Part shown: one piece after another, positions 24,986 to 33,436 of the stretch | How the letters are laid out: the number at the start of each line of letters is the position of its first letter | Position numbering within the stretch: the first letter of the stretch is position 1 | Source of the DNA: CAZUVM01 sp964623885 | GTDB lineage: Bacteria; Verrucomicrobiota; Verrucomicrobiia; Limisphaerales; UBA8199 | Length of the DNA: 42,796 nucleotides | Assembly: GCA_964623885.1 (NCBI GenBank) | Contig: CAZUVM010000172.1 | Location: forward strand, 1-42,796 | Direction of reading: 5' to 3' | Notes under the pieces: generated by a model | Seen by the model: the letters and a program-made list of their open reading frames with translations, nothing else | The model's database searches: none | What the model was told of the DNA's origin: nothing | Position numbers and translations under genes: made by a program

Positions 24986-25498
24986 ATGGGAGATTTTTCT
25001 TTTACTGGCTTTCGTCGCGCAATGCTGTCGACATTTGCAGTATTCTGCGCGCTCTCGGCCGTTGCCGGCCAAAAGCTGGCGATTACGATCAATAATCAAA
25101 GTTGCCCCTTTTGGCGCACGGCCGATCTCGAAAGCGCGAAGAAAGAAGCCGCCGCGGCGCATAAACCGATCGCCTGGATTGCCTCGGCTTCCCAGTTCCT
25201 CGATGGCCAGGGAATTATCTCAGGCATGAGTTCGCGCAGCGCTACGCTGCACGCTTTTTTCGCGCTTCGCACTCGGACGGTTTTGGTGTTTGAAGATGCC
25301 TACGCCGAAAACCATAACGTCCTGGCTCTCGTAGACGCCGCCCTGCACACGCCCGATCCCCATTACACGCCGCCGACGGTGGTGTTCCTTAATTCGGACG
25401 CGACCGAAGTGTTGGCAAAGGTGCCGTTTGAAACCGATTTCGTGAAAAGAGCCCACGACCTGGCGGATGCTTTGGAAACGGTGAAAGCAAAGTTGTAA
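24986..25498 (+). CDS. Small exported protein, possibly thioredoxin-fold without CXXC
   Basis: A 170-residue protein from ATG 24986; ATG 25022 (MLSTFAVFCALSAVAG) gives a cleaner signal peptide. The pattern DLESAKKEAAAAHKPIAWIAS followed by a loop, a VLVFEDAYAE strand and a PPTVVFLNSDATEVLAKVPFE segment resembles thioredoxin-fold proteins. However, there is no CXXC: the only mature cysteine is in NNQSCPFW. It would therefore not be a classical disulphide reductase. The assignment is tentative; it could equally be an unrelated exported alpha/beta protein. Confidence 0.7.
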   Translation: MGDFSFTGFRRAMLSTFAVFCALSAVAGQKLAITINNQSCPFWRTADLESAKKEAAAAHKPIAWIASASQFLDGQGIISGMSSRSATLHAFFALRTRTVLVFEDAYAENHNVLALVDAALHTPDPHYTPPTVVFLNSDATEVLAKVPFETDFVKRAHDLADALETVKAKL

Positions 25499-25578
25499 TC
25501 CTCCTCGGAAATCAGAGGACTGAAAGTCGAACGCCGAGCCTACCTACGCCACGAAGTTCGGCAGAAGCTTTAGCCTTT

Positions 25579-25608
25579 TTCGGAATTCGGGTTTCTTTCG
25601 GCTTTCGG
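25579..25608. repeat. Dispersed intergenic repeat copy
   Basis: Carries TTTCGGAATTCGGGTT and GGGTTTCTTTC, then GGCTTTCGGC, matching the repeat at 9964-10056. Non-coding. Confidence 0.45.
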
Positions 25609-25714
25609 CAGTCGCCGCCGCCTTGGGTATTAAAACAAGACGCATTACCCCCGGGTAAGTCAATATCCTTGACTGTGTTGCGCTAAAAACCCGCAGATTT
25701 TAGGTAAATTGACA

Positions 25715-25730
25715 TGGCATTAACTTTGCT
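25715..25730 (+). promoter_or_regulatory. Sigma-54 type (-24/-12) promoter candidate
   Basis: TGGCA (25715-25719) and TTGCT (25726-25730) give GG-N10-GC, the exact spacing of RpoN promoters. The expected start point is about 25741, only some 10 bp before the ATG at 25750. A TTGACA at 25709-25714 could instead be a sigma-70 -35 box, but the only -10-like TATCGT gives a poor 15-bp spacing. Confidence 0.5.
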
Positions 25731-25749
25731 ATCGTAGGAACGCGTCTGG

Positions 25750-26094
25750 ATGACACTGAGTGCTGATGCTGTAGAGATTCTTAATTTTCTTAAGTCTACC
25801 CCCGGCCAATACGTTTCCATGCGGTCGATCTCACTCCGCGCCGGGGGACGACGGAAATTTGAGGAGTCACCGGAATGGGCCAAAGGGCTCATGGCCCCGC
25901 TTGTCGATGAAGGGCTCATCGAAATGAACGAGCGTGGACATTATCGCTCGGTGGAGGCCGCCGCCAAGGTCGCCGGTCCCAAAGGTGCCGCGAAACCTCC
26001 CCCTCCACCCAAAAAGAAGATCATTGGGGACGATTATTTTCCCGCTTCCGTGGTGAGCGGCGTGGTTGGCGACAATTATTTCCCGCCAGCTTAG
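25750..26094 (+). CDS. Small winged-helix-like protein with repeated GD(D/N)YFP tail
   Basis: A 114-residue protein from ATG 25750. Residues 1-68 look like a winged-helix fold: helix AVEILNFLKSTPGQ, helix SMRSISLRAGG, and VDEGLIEMNERGHYRS as recognition helix and wing. A linker with a run of prolines and lysines (82-90) follows. Then come two copies of a short motif 14 residues apart: IGDDYFP at 92-98 and VGDNYFP at 106-112, ending almost at the C-terminus. The tail looks like a short linear peptide that binds a partner. I do not recognise a named family. It stands alone behind a sigma-54-like promoter and converges on the gene at 26100. Confidence 0.8.
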   Translation: MTLSADAVEILNFLKSTPGQYVSMRSISLRAGGRRKFEESPEWAKGLMAPLVDEGLIEMNERGHYRSVEAAAKVAGPKGAAKPPPPPKKKIIGDDYFPASVVSGVVGDNYFPPA

Positions 26095-26099
26095 TCCAT

Positions 26100-27131
26100 T
26101 CAGAACGGCCAGTTGAGCCCCGCCGAAACGTAGACGGCGTCGCCCAGGTCCAGTTCGGCCTGGCGCCCGCCGCTGCTGATGCTGCTATTGCCCAGCGGCA
26201 TGTATTCCGCCGAAACGTAAATATCTGCATGCTCGCCAATGTGCGCGAGGGCCGTAGCGCTTACATAGCCCCCATAAACTACGTCGGTTGAACCAATCTT
26301 TCCGCTGTTGAGGGCGGTCGTGCCATCGGGCAGCGAAATCTGCTCGTTCCATTTCAAATCGCCCGAAACGATCGCGAGCGCTCCACCGACGCTGGCTGAC
26401 AGCACGAAATAGCGTCCGAGGTCCCAATGCACGGACGGCCCGAGGCGGAACGTGTAGAGCGACGTATCGAGCCCGCGCGTGCCGCCCACCGTTCCGGCCA
26501 CCGTGCTGGTGCCAAGAGCGGTGGCGACGTCATGAATCGTCGGGCCAATGCCGCTCGGGCCGCCATTATAGGGCGCCGTCGGCATGACAATTCCGCCGGT
26601 GTCAAATGAGTAAGTGGACTGGTCCACCATAGCGGGGAGCGGTTGGTTGGCATTGATGCGGATGGGCAGCCACCCGAAACCGAACTCGAAACCAAAGTGC
26701 AGCGATTCGCCCCACGACCAGGGCTCCGTGCCGTACCCCAGTTGCAAGCCCAGGTACGGCTCGTCGTCCTTGGTGGAGCTCGCGCTGGCACTGTAAGCCG
26801 TGGCGCTGTGCATCAACAACGCGTGATTGGCGGCGTCGTTTTGCGCGGGGCTTTGGTAACCCCAGTAGGAAGTGTAACCCTGCGCATTCCCGGTTTGATC
26901 TACGCGCACGTAGCCATCGTCGTAAAGATGATCCACCCCGCTGACGCCGGCCGCCCCAGGTTGGCTGCCTGAGATGGGAAACTGGCCGCTAAGGCTGAAC
27001 TTCGCGCTGATATTGAACGCAACCTGCGGTCCGAGCCAAATGTGCTGGGCCCACCCGGAGCTTTCGTTGTCTTGGGCACGAGCGGGCGCGATAGCGAGAA
27101 CAAGACCGAGCACGATTCCCACTCCGAACAT
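26100..27131 (-). CDS. Outer-membrane beta-barrel-like protein
   Basis: A 343-residue exported protein from ATG 27131, chosen because it starts a signal peptide (MFGVGIVLGLVLAIAPARAQ). The mature chain is rich in alternating aromatic and hydrophobic strands: HFGFEFGFGWLPIRI, YTFRLGPSVHWDLGRYFVLSASVGGALAIV, and VYGGYVSATALAHIGEHADIYVSAEYMPL. It ends VYVSAGLNWPF with a terminal phenylalanine, the usual signature of outer-membrane beta-barrels. The function is unknown; it could be a porin-like or structural barrel. The long frame to 27422 crosses the palindromic repeat at 27189 and is not expected to be translated. Confidence 0.8.
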   Translation of the reverse strand: MFGVGIVLGLVLAIAPARAQDNESSGWAQHIWLGPQVAFNISAKFSLSGQFPISGSQPGAAGVSGVDHLYDDGYVRVDQTGNAQGYTSYWGYQSPAQNDAANHALLMHSATAYSASASSTKDDEPYLGLQLGYGTEPWSWGESLHFGFEFGFGWLPIRINANQPLPAMVDQSTYSFDTGGIVMPTAPYNGGPSGIGPTIHDVATALGTSTVAGTVGGTRGLDTSLYTFRLGPSVHWDLGRYFVLSASVGGALAIVSGDLKWNEQISLPDGTTALNSGKIGSTDVVYGGYVSATALAHIGEHADIYVSAEYMPLGNSSISSGGRQAELDLGDAVYVSAGLNWPF

Positions 27132-27188
27132 TTCATGCCATCCGCGATGTCGTACGGGCGGCTTCGCATCAACCCGGTTCCGCGAGTC

Positions 27189-27308
27189 GTAGCGCCGGCC
27201 TCCGAGCCTGCTGTAGCGCAGGTTTCCAACCTGCGAAGGTTTGTGCGCGGTCGAATGCCCAACCGCCTGGAAGTCGGCTATACAGCAGGCTCGGAGGCCG
27301 GCGCTACT
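27189..27308. repeat. 120-bp intergenic element with perfect 27-bp inverted ends
   Basis: The 27 bases at 27189-27215 (GTAGCGCCGGCCTCCGAGCC onward) return as an exact reverse complement at 27282-27308. Just inside, CGCAGGTT and AACCTGCG form another hairpin. It lies upstream of the beta-barrel gene. It is probably a dispersed repeat; no transposase or second copy is in the window. Confidence 0.7.
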
Positions 27309-27418
27309 TCTAAAGGCGGTTTCGCGCACGTTGCGCTGCCGAAGCTTTCCCATTATCCATCTAGCCGGATCTGATTTCAGCACAAGGGATTTCCACATAA
27401 CTTGGCGGCTGGTTCGCA

Positions 27419-28855
27419 TCAAGGGTTGAGCAGCACGCGGTACATTCGAATGTTCCCGTGAGAGGGCGCGCTTACCGTTTTGGGAGGGCCATCATCAATC
27501 CATTGGACGCGGTCGGCTGAGGCCACAATTGGTGGTTGCGCGGCCAGGGCGTCGGTGAACGCGAGGTTGATGCTATCGCTGTAAAGAATGGTGTAGCTGC
27601 GGCCCGGAATGGACGTAAACTCGACCAGGATATTTCCGCCCGACAGTGCCACTATGCGAGTGACCTGCAACGGCGTGCCTGGAGGAATTGGCGGCGTGTT
27701 CGTCGGCACGCCAACCGCCTGGTACGCCGAGTCCGGCACCACGATCGGCAATCGCGTGGGAACGAAGTAATCCATCACCAGTTCGACGCTTTGACCTGGC
27801 GCCAGTGGGCCGCCATAGACGACGAACGGATTGCCGTTGTTCGTGCCCGCCGCGTTGTACAGCCGATTGGTCAGTCCGGACACAATGACACGCGCCGCCG
27901 GTACCGAGGAAGTGCCGATGTTGGCGAGCCTCACCGTCTGCTGCATGAGCCCGGTCTGCGGATTGTAGGCCATCGCGGATGCATTGGTGGCGATCAAGTT
28001 CGTTGAGAGAAATGCACCCACATTGACCTGCAGACTGGCGATATTATTCGCCAGGTTCGTGTCTTCGATGCCACCGGCTGCGATGGCCGCCTGGAACGTC
28101 TGGAGACCGGGTTGGGTCGGTTGGACCAGGAGCGTAAACGCGCGAGATTCGCCATTGGTCAATGTTCCCAGGTTCAGCACGGCGGCATTGTTGCTCAACG
28201 ATGTTTGATTGGTTGGCGAGATGCTGATCAACTGCGCACCCGGCGGGAGTTGGTTCGTGAGCATCACGCCCGAAGCGCTGTTTGGCCCGCCATTGGTCGC
28301 GATCACCTTGTAATTCATCCAGTCGTTCACCAGGACACTCGCAGGATGGCCCAAAATCGATGCGCCCAGGTCGGCTGGCGGCCCTGTCACTTCAACCACC
28401 ACGTTGGTCGCGGAGCTGATCAAAGGGATCTGTGAAAACACCGCGGTAAAGTTGGTAACGGGGCCGGCCGCGCCAGGTTGCGTGGTCACCGTCAAATCGG
28501 CCGTGCCGCCCGGAAAAAACTGTTGGATGAAAAACGTCACGTTGTTGACGTTCGTGAACGTGAAAACTTGTGCCGGCGAAGCCTGAGCTGTAGTAGCGAT
28601 AAACTTCGTTGGCGGCGGAAAGGTGTTCGTGACGAAAAGATTCTGCAGCGTCAGGCCCGTGCCGTTGGTTACGAGGATCGTATACGTGACCTGGTTGCCG
28701 AAACTAATCTGGCTCGCGGATGGAGTGATCGACAGTGAAACGCTTTGGGCTGCGCCTTGGCTCGCCACAAGCCAGCAGCCCAGTGTGGGAGTGACGAGCT
28801 TTATGCTCGCGTGGTGCAGGATGCGCGAGCCAAAATTCATAGCGGGCTTGCTCAT
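27419..28855 (-). CDS. Secreted DUF11-type surface protein
   Basis: A 478-residue exported protein from ATG 28855 (MSKPAMNF); 28882 is an in-frame alternative. A signal segment ends near VASQGAAQ. It carries two DUF11/CARDB-like beta-sandwich repeats: SITPSASQISFGNQVTYTILVTN...LTLQNLFVTNTFPP, and DWMNYKVIATNGGPNSASGVMLTNQLPPG. A third Asn-rich beta region follows (IGTSSVPAARVIVSGLTNRLYN). It ends with a tail of the IPGRSYTILYSDS...MYRVLLNP type. Such proteins are usually cell-surface or outer-membrane attached. No enzyme motif is seen. It lies 287 bp upstream of the beta-barrel gene on the same strand. Confidence 0.85.
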   Translation of the reverse strand: MSKPAMNFGSRILHHASIKLVTPTLGCWLVASQGAAQSVSLSITPSASQISFGNQVTYTILVTNGTGLTLQNLFVTNTFPPPTKFIATTAQASPAQVFTFTNVNNVTFFIQQFFPGGTADLTVTTQPGAAGPVTNFTAVFSQIPLISSATNVVVEVTGPPADLGASILGHPASVLVNDWMNYKVIATNGGPNSASGVMLTNQLPPGAQLISISPTNQTSLSNNAAVLNLGTLTNGESRAFTLLVQPTQPGLQTFQAAIAAGGIEDTNLANNIASLQVNVGAFLSTNLIATNASAMAYNPQTGLMQQTVRLANIGTSSVPAARVIVSGLTNRLYNAAGTNNGNPFVVYGGPLAPGQSVELVMDYFVPTRLPIVVPDSAYQAVGVPTNTPPIPPGTPLQVTRIVALSGGNILVEFTSIPGRSYTILYSDSINLAFTDALAAQPPIVASADRVQWIDDGPPKTVSAPSHGNIRMYRVLLNP

Positions 28856-29010
28856 GGCCACCGCGACGTTAGCCCCCTGCACCCGCCGGTCAAGTGAGAA
28901 TCAGGTGGAACGGGTTGATGGATGCTGGATTTGCGGCGCCGCTAGACATGCTTCAGCAGCGGGCTCTCATTTTCCATTCCTCAATTTTCCTGTCTTAGAA
29001 TATTTCTGCA

Positions 29011-29286
29011 TCAAATTTTCCTGCCCGATGCGGCTCCGCCGCGCTTGGTTCTTATGCCCTTCAAAACCCAAAAAAGCAGGCCGGTCATAATGATAGTATC
29101 AACAATCAAGGCACACCCGGCGGCTTTTGGATTGGGCCCTGACTCCCACGGTGGAAAAATCCTGTGGAAGAGAGGCATCGACCAGTACACCGCAGGTTCC
29201 CAGGACTCGGGGCATTTAATCGACAGCATGGACGCCGCGAACCCGGAGCAAAGAGCCGAAATGATCGCAGCGGTTGACGTCTTCAC
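29011..29286 (-). CDS. Small membrane protein of unknown function
   Basis: A 91-residue frame from a GTG at 29286 (MKTSTAAIISALCSGF). Two hydrophobic segments lie at about 5-22 and 59-78 (CALIVDTIIMTGLLFWVLKGI), with a Trp/Pro-rich loop between. It ends in a basic tail, fitting a small two-helix membrane protein. It starts 22 bp behind the gene at 29309 on the same strand, and the two may form a small operon. No family recognised; the frame length and membrane pattern are the only support. Confidence 0.5.
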   Translation of the reverse strand: MKTSTAAIISALCSGFAASMLSIKCPESWEPAVYWSMPLFHRIFPPWESGPNPKAAGCALIVDTIIMTGLLFWVLKGIRTKRGGAASGRKI

Positions 29287-29308
29287 AAGGTTTTCACAAC
29301 GCGCGCGG

Positions 29309-29710
29309 TCATGTCAGCCAAATAACCAAAGCCGGTATCGAGAACGCAATGGCCGCCGCAGCAAATGCAGCTAGCCAGTCAGCCGCGTGCCGTTCACCGA
29401 CGGCCACCGCAAAACCCACGGCCGAGACCGCAAGAGCCGCATAGAACATCCACCACGCTCTAAGCTCGCATTTGTCTGGGTCCGACGATGCCGCGCCCGA
29501 GACCGTTGTGGGGCTGTGGGACGAACGGGTCGCTTGATGCAGTGTCCTCCGGGCCTGACGACACTGTCCCTCAAAGGAGTGAGCGGCCGCGAAGCATGCC
29601 AATGCCAATGCTACAATGATCCAACGGCGCCAGATGGGCGCCCCGAAAGTGCGCATATGCCAGGCTGCTCTAACCGAGAAATGAGCGCCTGATTCGAAGG
29701 TAAGATTCAT
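29309..29710 (-). CDS. Small membrane protein of unknown function
   Basis: A 133-residue frame from ATG 29710; ATG 29656 (MRTFGAPIWRRWII) may be the real start. Three hydrophobic segments are visible: WIIVALALACFAAAHSF, WWMFYAALAVSAVGFAVAVG and WLAAFAAAAIAFSIPALVIWLT, which runs to the C-terminus. A polar Ser/Thr-rich loop separates the first two. No family recognised. It precedes another small membrane protein gene by 22 bp. The 270-bp gap upstream (29711-29980) holds nothing I can name. Confidence 0.55.
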   Translation of the reverse strand: MNLTFESGAHFSVRAAWHMRTFGAPIWRRWIIVALALACFAAAHSFEGQCRQARRTLHQATRSSHSPTTVSGAASSDPDKCELRAWWMFYAALAVSAVGFAVAVGERHAADWLAAFAAAAIAFSIPALVIWLT

Positions 29711-29980
29711 AATACCATCGTCAAGCTGCTTTTGAATACCGAGCTTTTCTAGCCTGAAGCAGCGTCATTTACTGAGCATCTGTTTTTTTCGTGGTGTATT
29801 TCATGGTTTTCGATGCCTAAAGCTTTAATCCGCCGCTCACCCAGCCCTCACGCCAAATGCTTGATTCGTCGCGGCTAATGGGTTTTATTAGGGGCATTAA
29901 ATGCCACCACCCACTCAATATGTCGAGCAAGCGCCCCAGGCGTGGCGCGCCTCCAGTTAAAATGACATTGGACACGATTT

Positions 29981-31222
29981 ATGATCCCGCAGCATCCCTA
30001 TTGGTATCACGGTTGCCACTCCAAACGCGCCACCGGTTCCGGGGTGACCCGGCGCGAGTGGCTGGCCCGCAGCGCCGGGGCGCTCGGGCTGTGCGCGCTG
30101 GCTGATTGGCCGACTCTTTTACGCGCCGAGGAAACCGCTGCGCCGGCAAATCGGCCGCACCAGGCCGGCAAAGCGCCGAGCCTGCCGGTAGCCATCCGGC
30201 GCTGCACTTCGTATGAACCGCGGGTCGTCCAGGAACAATTGGATGCAGCATTCGATGGTATTGGTGGAATCGGGCGGCTCGTGCGCGACAAAACGGTGAC
30301 GGTGAAAGTGAATATGACGGCGCCAGCGGACCCGTTCGCTGGTTTGCCCGCCTGTCGCACCTATCACATTCATCCGCATGTCGTGGCCGCGCTTTGCGCC
30401 GCGTTGGACCGAGCCGGCGCTCGTCGCATCGCCATCGTTGAAGCTTGGTATCATCACGAGCCGGTCAAGGCGGTCCTGACGCGCGCTGGTTGGGATGTGC
30501 CGGCCATCGAGGCCGCCGGCGGACACAAGGTGGTGTTCGAGAATACGCGCAATCGCGGCACCTGGGGCTCGTACAGCAGGGTGAAAGTGCCTTGGGGCGG
30601 ATACCTCTTTCCGGCATTTGAACTCAATGGCTGGTACGAGCACACGGACGTTTTAGTTTCTCTCGGCAAAATGAAAGACCACGCGGTCGGCGGCGTGACG
30701 ATGACCACGAAGAACCTCTTCGGCATCACGCCGACGGCACTATATGGCGACGACGCGCCAAATGAAGACACAGTGTCGGCGCGGGTTGCGCCGCTGCATG
30801 AGAACTCGCGCGCCTTGCCGGCGGGCGTTCCCGCTCAACTTGGGGCCAATCCGCCAAAGCAGGCTGAAATTCGCGTGCCGCGAATCGTGGCCGACCTGCT
30901 AGGAGCGCGGCCGGTCGATTTAGCGATCATTGACGGGGTGGAAAGCGTCGCCGGCGGTGAGGGACCATGGATTAAAGAGCTGCGGCCGGTTCAACCTCGT
31001 CTGCTGTTCGCTGGGCGGAATGCCATTTGCACCGATTCCGTTTGCGCCGCCGCCATGGGCTATGATGCCACCGCCAAGACTGGCCAGTTTCCGTTCCCAG
31101 GCGAAAACCATCTGCACTGGGCCGCTGAGGCAGGGCTCGGGAGCAACGACGTTCGCCACATTGAAATGGTTGGCCTGGCTCTGTCCGAAGCGCGGTACAA
31201 ATTCCGCACTCCGCCGGCGTAA
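29981..31222 (+). CDS. Tat-exported DUF362 protein
   Basis: A 413-residue protein from ATG 29981. A twin-arginine signal (GVTRREWLARSAGALGLCAL) starts near residue 20. The DUF362 domain covers most of the rest: LVRDKTVTVKVNMTAPAD, HPHVVAALCAALDRAGARRIAIVEA, HTDVLVSLGKMKDHAVGGVTMTTKNLFG, DLAIIDGVESVAGGEGPW and NAICTDSVCAAAMGYD. DUF362 proteins have no firmly established activity; some are fused to iron-sulphur domains, but none is seen here. Tat export suggests a folded cofactor-containing periplasmic protein. The gene stands between the small membrane proteins and an ABC exporter, with 169 bp of plain sequence (31223-31391) behind it. Confidence 0.9.
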   Translation: MIPQHPYWYHGCHSKRATGSGVTRREWLARSAGALGLCALADWPTLLRAEETAAPANRPHQAGKAPSLPVAIRRCTSYEPRVVQEQLDAAFDGIGGIGRLVRDKTVTVKVNMTAPADPFAGLPACRTYHIHPHVVAALCAALDRAGARRIAIVEAWYHHEPVKAVLTRAGWDVPAIEAAGGHKVVFENTRNRGTWGSYSRVKVPWGGYLFPAFELNGWYEHTDVLVSLGKMKDHAVGGVTMTTKNLFGITPTALYGDDAPNEDTVSARVAPLHENSRALPAGVPAQLGANPPKQAEIRVPRIVADLLGARPVDLAIIDGVESVAGGEGPWIKELRPVQPRLLFAGRNAICTDSVCAAAMGYDATAKTGQFPFPGENHLHWAAEAGLGSNDVRHIEMVGLALSEARYKFRTPPA

Positions 31223-31436
31223 GCCGGGCCCGACCTGGCGAGGCGCAAAGCCAATCATGCCCGGTTGCCGCACGGCAACTGCGCGCTCAATGCCGTCGCG
31301 CCAGGGAAGCAACCGCAGCTTAAATCGGTTTAATAGGACGACTCGTACCGCAGAATTGTTCGATTGATCTGCTTTCGCGTTCGGACGCCTGTTGTTCCTT
31401 GTAAATTCAGTCTTTTCTGCCTACTCAAAGCGCATC

Positions 31437-32360
31437 GTGGATATCGCGCCAGCTATCCGTTGCCGAGCCTTGGTTAAAAACTATGGCACTGTCCGCGCCG
31501 TTGACGGACTCGATCTGGAGGTCCGAGCGGGCGAATGCTTCGGGCTGCTCGGTCCGAACGGGGCCGGCAAGACCACGACGGTGGAGATTCTCGAAGGGTT
31601 GCTTGGTGCCACCTCCGGAACTGTCGAAGTCCTTGGGTGCACGTGGCAGACCGAAGCGAAACGGTTGCGCCAGCGAATAGGAATCTCACTACAGGAAACC
31701 AACCTTGCGGACAAGCTCACGGTGGAGGAGGCCTTGCGCCTTTTCCGCTCGTTCTATGCGGCCGGGCCGGACGTTGAACAAGTGCTGGAACTGGTTTCGT
31801 TGAAAGACAAACGCCGGACCTGGTACACCAAACTATCGGGCGGTCAAAAGCAGCGCCTGGCAGTTGCCTGCGCGCTGGTCGGCGCCCCAGAGCTCCTGTT
31901 TTTGGACGAGCCTACTACCGGGTTGGATCCTCAGTCGCGCCGACAGCTCTGGGCTTTGATTGAGATGTTCAAATCCGAAGGACGGACGGTTTTATTGACC
32001 ACGCATTACATGGACGAAGCGCAGCGGTTATGTGACCGCGTGGCGATCATTGACAAGGGAAAAGTCATCACGCTGGGCACACCGAAGGAGCTCATTCAGT
32101 CATTGGGAGGCACAGAGGTAATCGAGTTTACCTGTGACGGCGCTGTAGACGAGGCATGCGTGAAAGACCTGCCTGGAGTGCATTCGGTCACAAAGCGCAG
32201 CGACGGGATTTCGCTGACAGTTGAGCAGTTGCACAAAACGCTGCCTCTGGTGCTCGCACAGCTTCAAAAGGCCGGGCGTGGCTTGACGGCGCTGTCGACC
32301 CATCACGCAACGCTCGAGGATGTTTTCGTTAATCTGACCGGACGGCATTTAAGGGATTAA
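31437..32360 (+). CDS. ABC-2 type exporter, ATP-binding subunit
   Basis: A 307-residue ABC ATPase from GTG 31437; a TTG at 31392 would add 15 residues. The Walker A GPNGAGKTT is at 39-47, the signature LSGGQ at 133-137, Walker B LLFLDEP at 153-159, and the switch histidine in LLTTHYMDEA. This pattern and the C-terminal ALSTHHATLEDVFVNLTGRHL segment place it in the DrrA/NodI-like group that drives ABC-2 exporters. The permease gene starts 7 bp after its stop. The exported substrate (antibiotic, lipid or polysaccharide) is not deducible. Confidence 0.95.
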   Translation: MDIAPAIRCRALVKNYGTVRAVDGLDLEVRAGECFGLLGPNGAGKTTTVEILEGLLGATSGTVEVLGCTWQTEAKRLRQRIGISLQETNLADKLTVEEALRLFRSFYAAGPDVEQVLELVSLKDKRRTWYTKLSGGQKQRLAVACALVGAPELLFLDEPTTGLDPQSRRQLWALIEMFKSEGRTVLLTTHYMDEAQRLCDRVAIIDKGKVITLGTPKELIQSLGGTEVIEFTCDGAVDEACVKDLPGVHSVTKRSDGISLTVEQLHKTLPLVLAQLQKAGRGLTALSTHHATLEDVFVNLTGRHLRD

Positions 32361-32367
32361 TCCCGGT

Positions 32368-33423
32368 ATGACAGAACTTAAACGCACCACCGAACGCCAG
32401 CATCCTCTGGGACAATTGTCGCTGATGCGGTTTCGCATTTTTGTCCGCGAGCCAGCGGCCCTGTTTTGGACCTATGGCTTCCCGTTGGTGCTGGCACTGG
32501 TGCTTGGCGTCGCGTTCCGCAATCGGTCGCCCGAACCGGTCGAGGTGGCGGTGGTAGCTTCGACTGCGGCCGAGGCATGCCGCGAAGCGCTGGCCCGGAC
32601 CCCTTCGGTGCACGTGCATTGGCTCACAGCGCAGGCTGCTCACGAAGCTTTGCGGGCCGGTAAAGTTTCGCTGGTCGTTGAGGCGGACCGGCCCAGGACC
32701 TATCAATTTGATCCGACCCGGCCCGAAAGCCGGCTGGCGCGGGCAGTGGTAGATGATGCCTTGCAACGCGCGGATGGGCGGGTCGATGCAACCCCGGTGC
32801 AGGATCGGTTGGTGACTGAGCCCGGGTCGCGTTACATTGACTTTCTCATCCCCGGACTCCTCGGTTTCAACCTCATGTCCGGCGGCCTATGGGGCGTTGG
32901 CTTTGTGGTGGTCGACATGCGGGTGCGCAAGCTCATCAAGCGCATGATGGCCACCCCTATGTCGCGTTCTGATTTCTTGCTGTCGTTCGTGGTGGTTCGG
33001 GCCCTGTTCCTGATTATCGAGCTACCGGTGCTGCTCGCGTTTGCGCACTGGGTGTTCGGCGTCCCGATTCGCGGTTCGCTGCTGCTGATCCTCGCGCTGG
33101 GCATTCTTGGCTCTTTGGTATTTGCCGGAATCGGGCTGCTGCTGGGTTCCCGGGCGCAAACGACACAGACCGCCGCCGGCCTGGTAAACCTGGTCAGCCT
33201 GCCGATGCTAGTGTGCTCCGGCGTGTTCTTTTCCGCTGCGCGTTTCCCCGACATGCTTCAACCGATTATCCGAGCTTTGCCGCTTACAGCGCTGATCGAG
33301 AGCGTGCGAACAGTGATGCTCGACGGTGCGGGTCTCATCGCTGTTGCAGGTCAGGTGCTTGTGATGATCGTGTGGGGAGTGCTCTGTTTTGTCGTCGCCT
33401 TGCGGCTGTTTCGCTGGCAGTAG
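32368..33423 (+). CDS. ABC-2 type exporter, permease subunit
   Basis: A 351-residue membrane protein from ATG 32368 with six predicted helices. The first helix (FWTYGFPLVLALVLGVAF) is followed by an approximately 110-residue periplasmic domain. Then come five helices including IDFLIPGLLGFNLMSGGLWGVGFVVVDMRVRK, the ABC-2 signature region, and a final WGVLCFVVALRLFRW. It follows its ATPase partner by 7 bp and pairs with it as a DrrAB-like exporter. It converges on the giant beta-helix gene with a 13-bp gap. Confidence 0.93.
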   Translation: MTELKRTTERQHPLGQLSLMRFRIFVREPAALFWTYGFPLVLALVLGVAFRNRSPEPVEVAVVASTAAEACREALARTPSVHVHWLTAQAAHEALRAGKVSLVVEADRPRTYQFDPTRPESRLARAVVDDALQRADGRVDATPVQDRLVTEPGSRYIDFLIPGLLGFNLMSGGLWGVGFVVVDMRVRKLIKRMMATPMSRSDFLLSFVVVRALFLIIELPVLLAFAHWVFGVPIRGSLLLILALGILGSLVFAGIGLLLGSRAQTTQTAAGLVNLVSLPMLVCSGVFFSAARFPDMLQPIIRALPLTALIESVRTVMLDGAGLIAVAGQVLVMIVWGVLCFVVALRLFRWQ

Positions 33424-33436
33424 CGTTTAATGGGGA

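Noticed and set aside
25709..25735. Sigma-70 promoter TTGACA with TATCGT
   Set aside because: The 15-bp spacing is poor; the sigma-54 reading of the same stretch fits better, though sigma-70 is not excluded.
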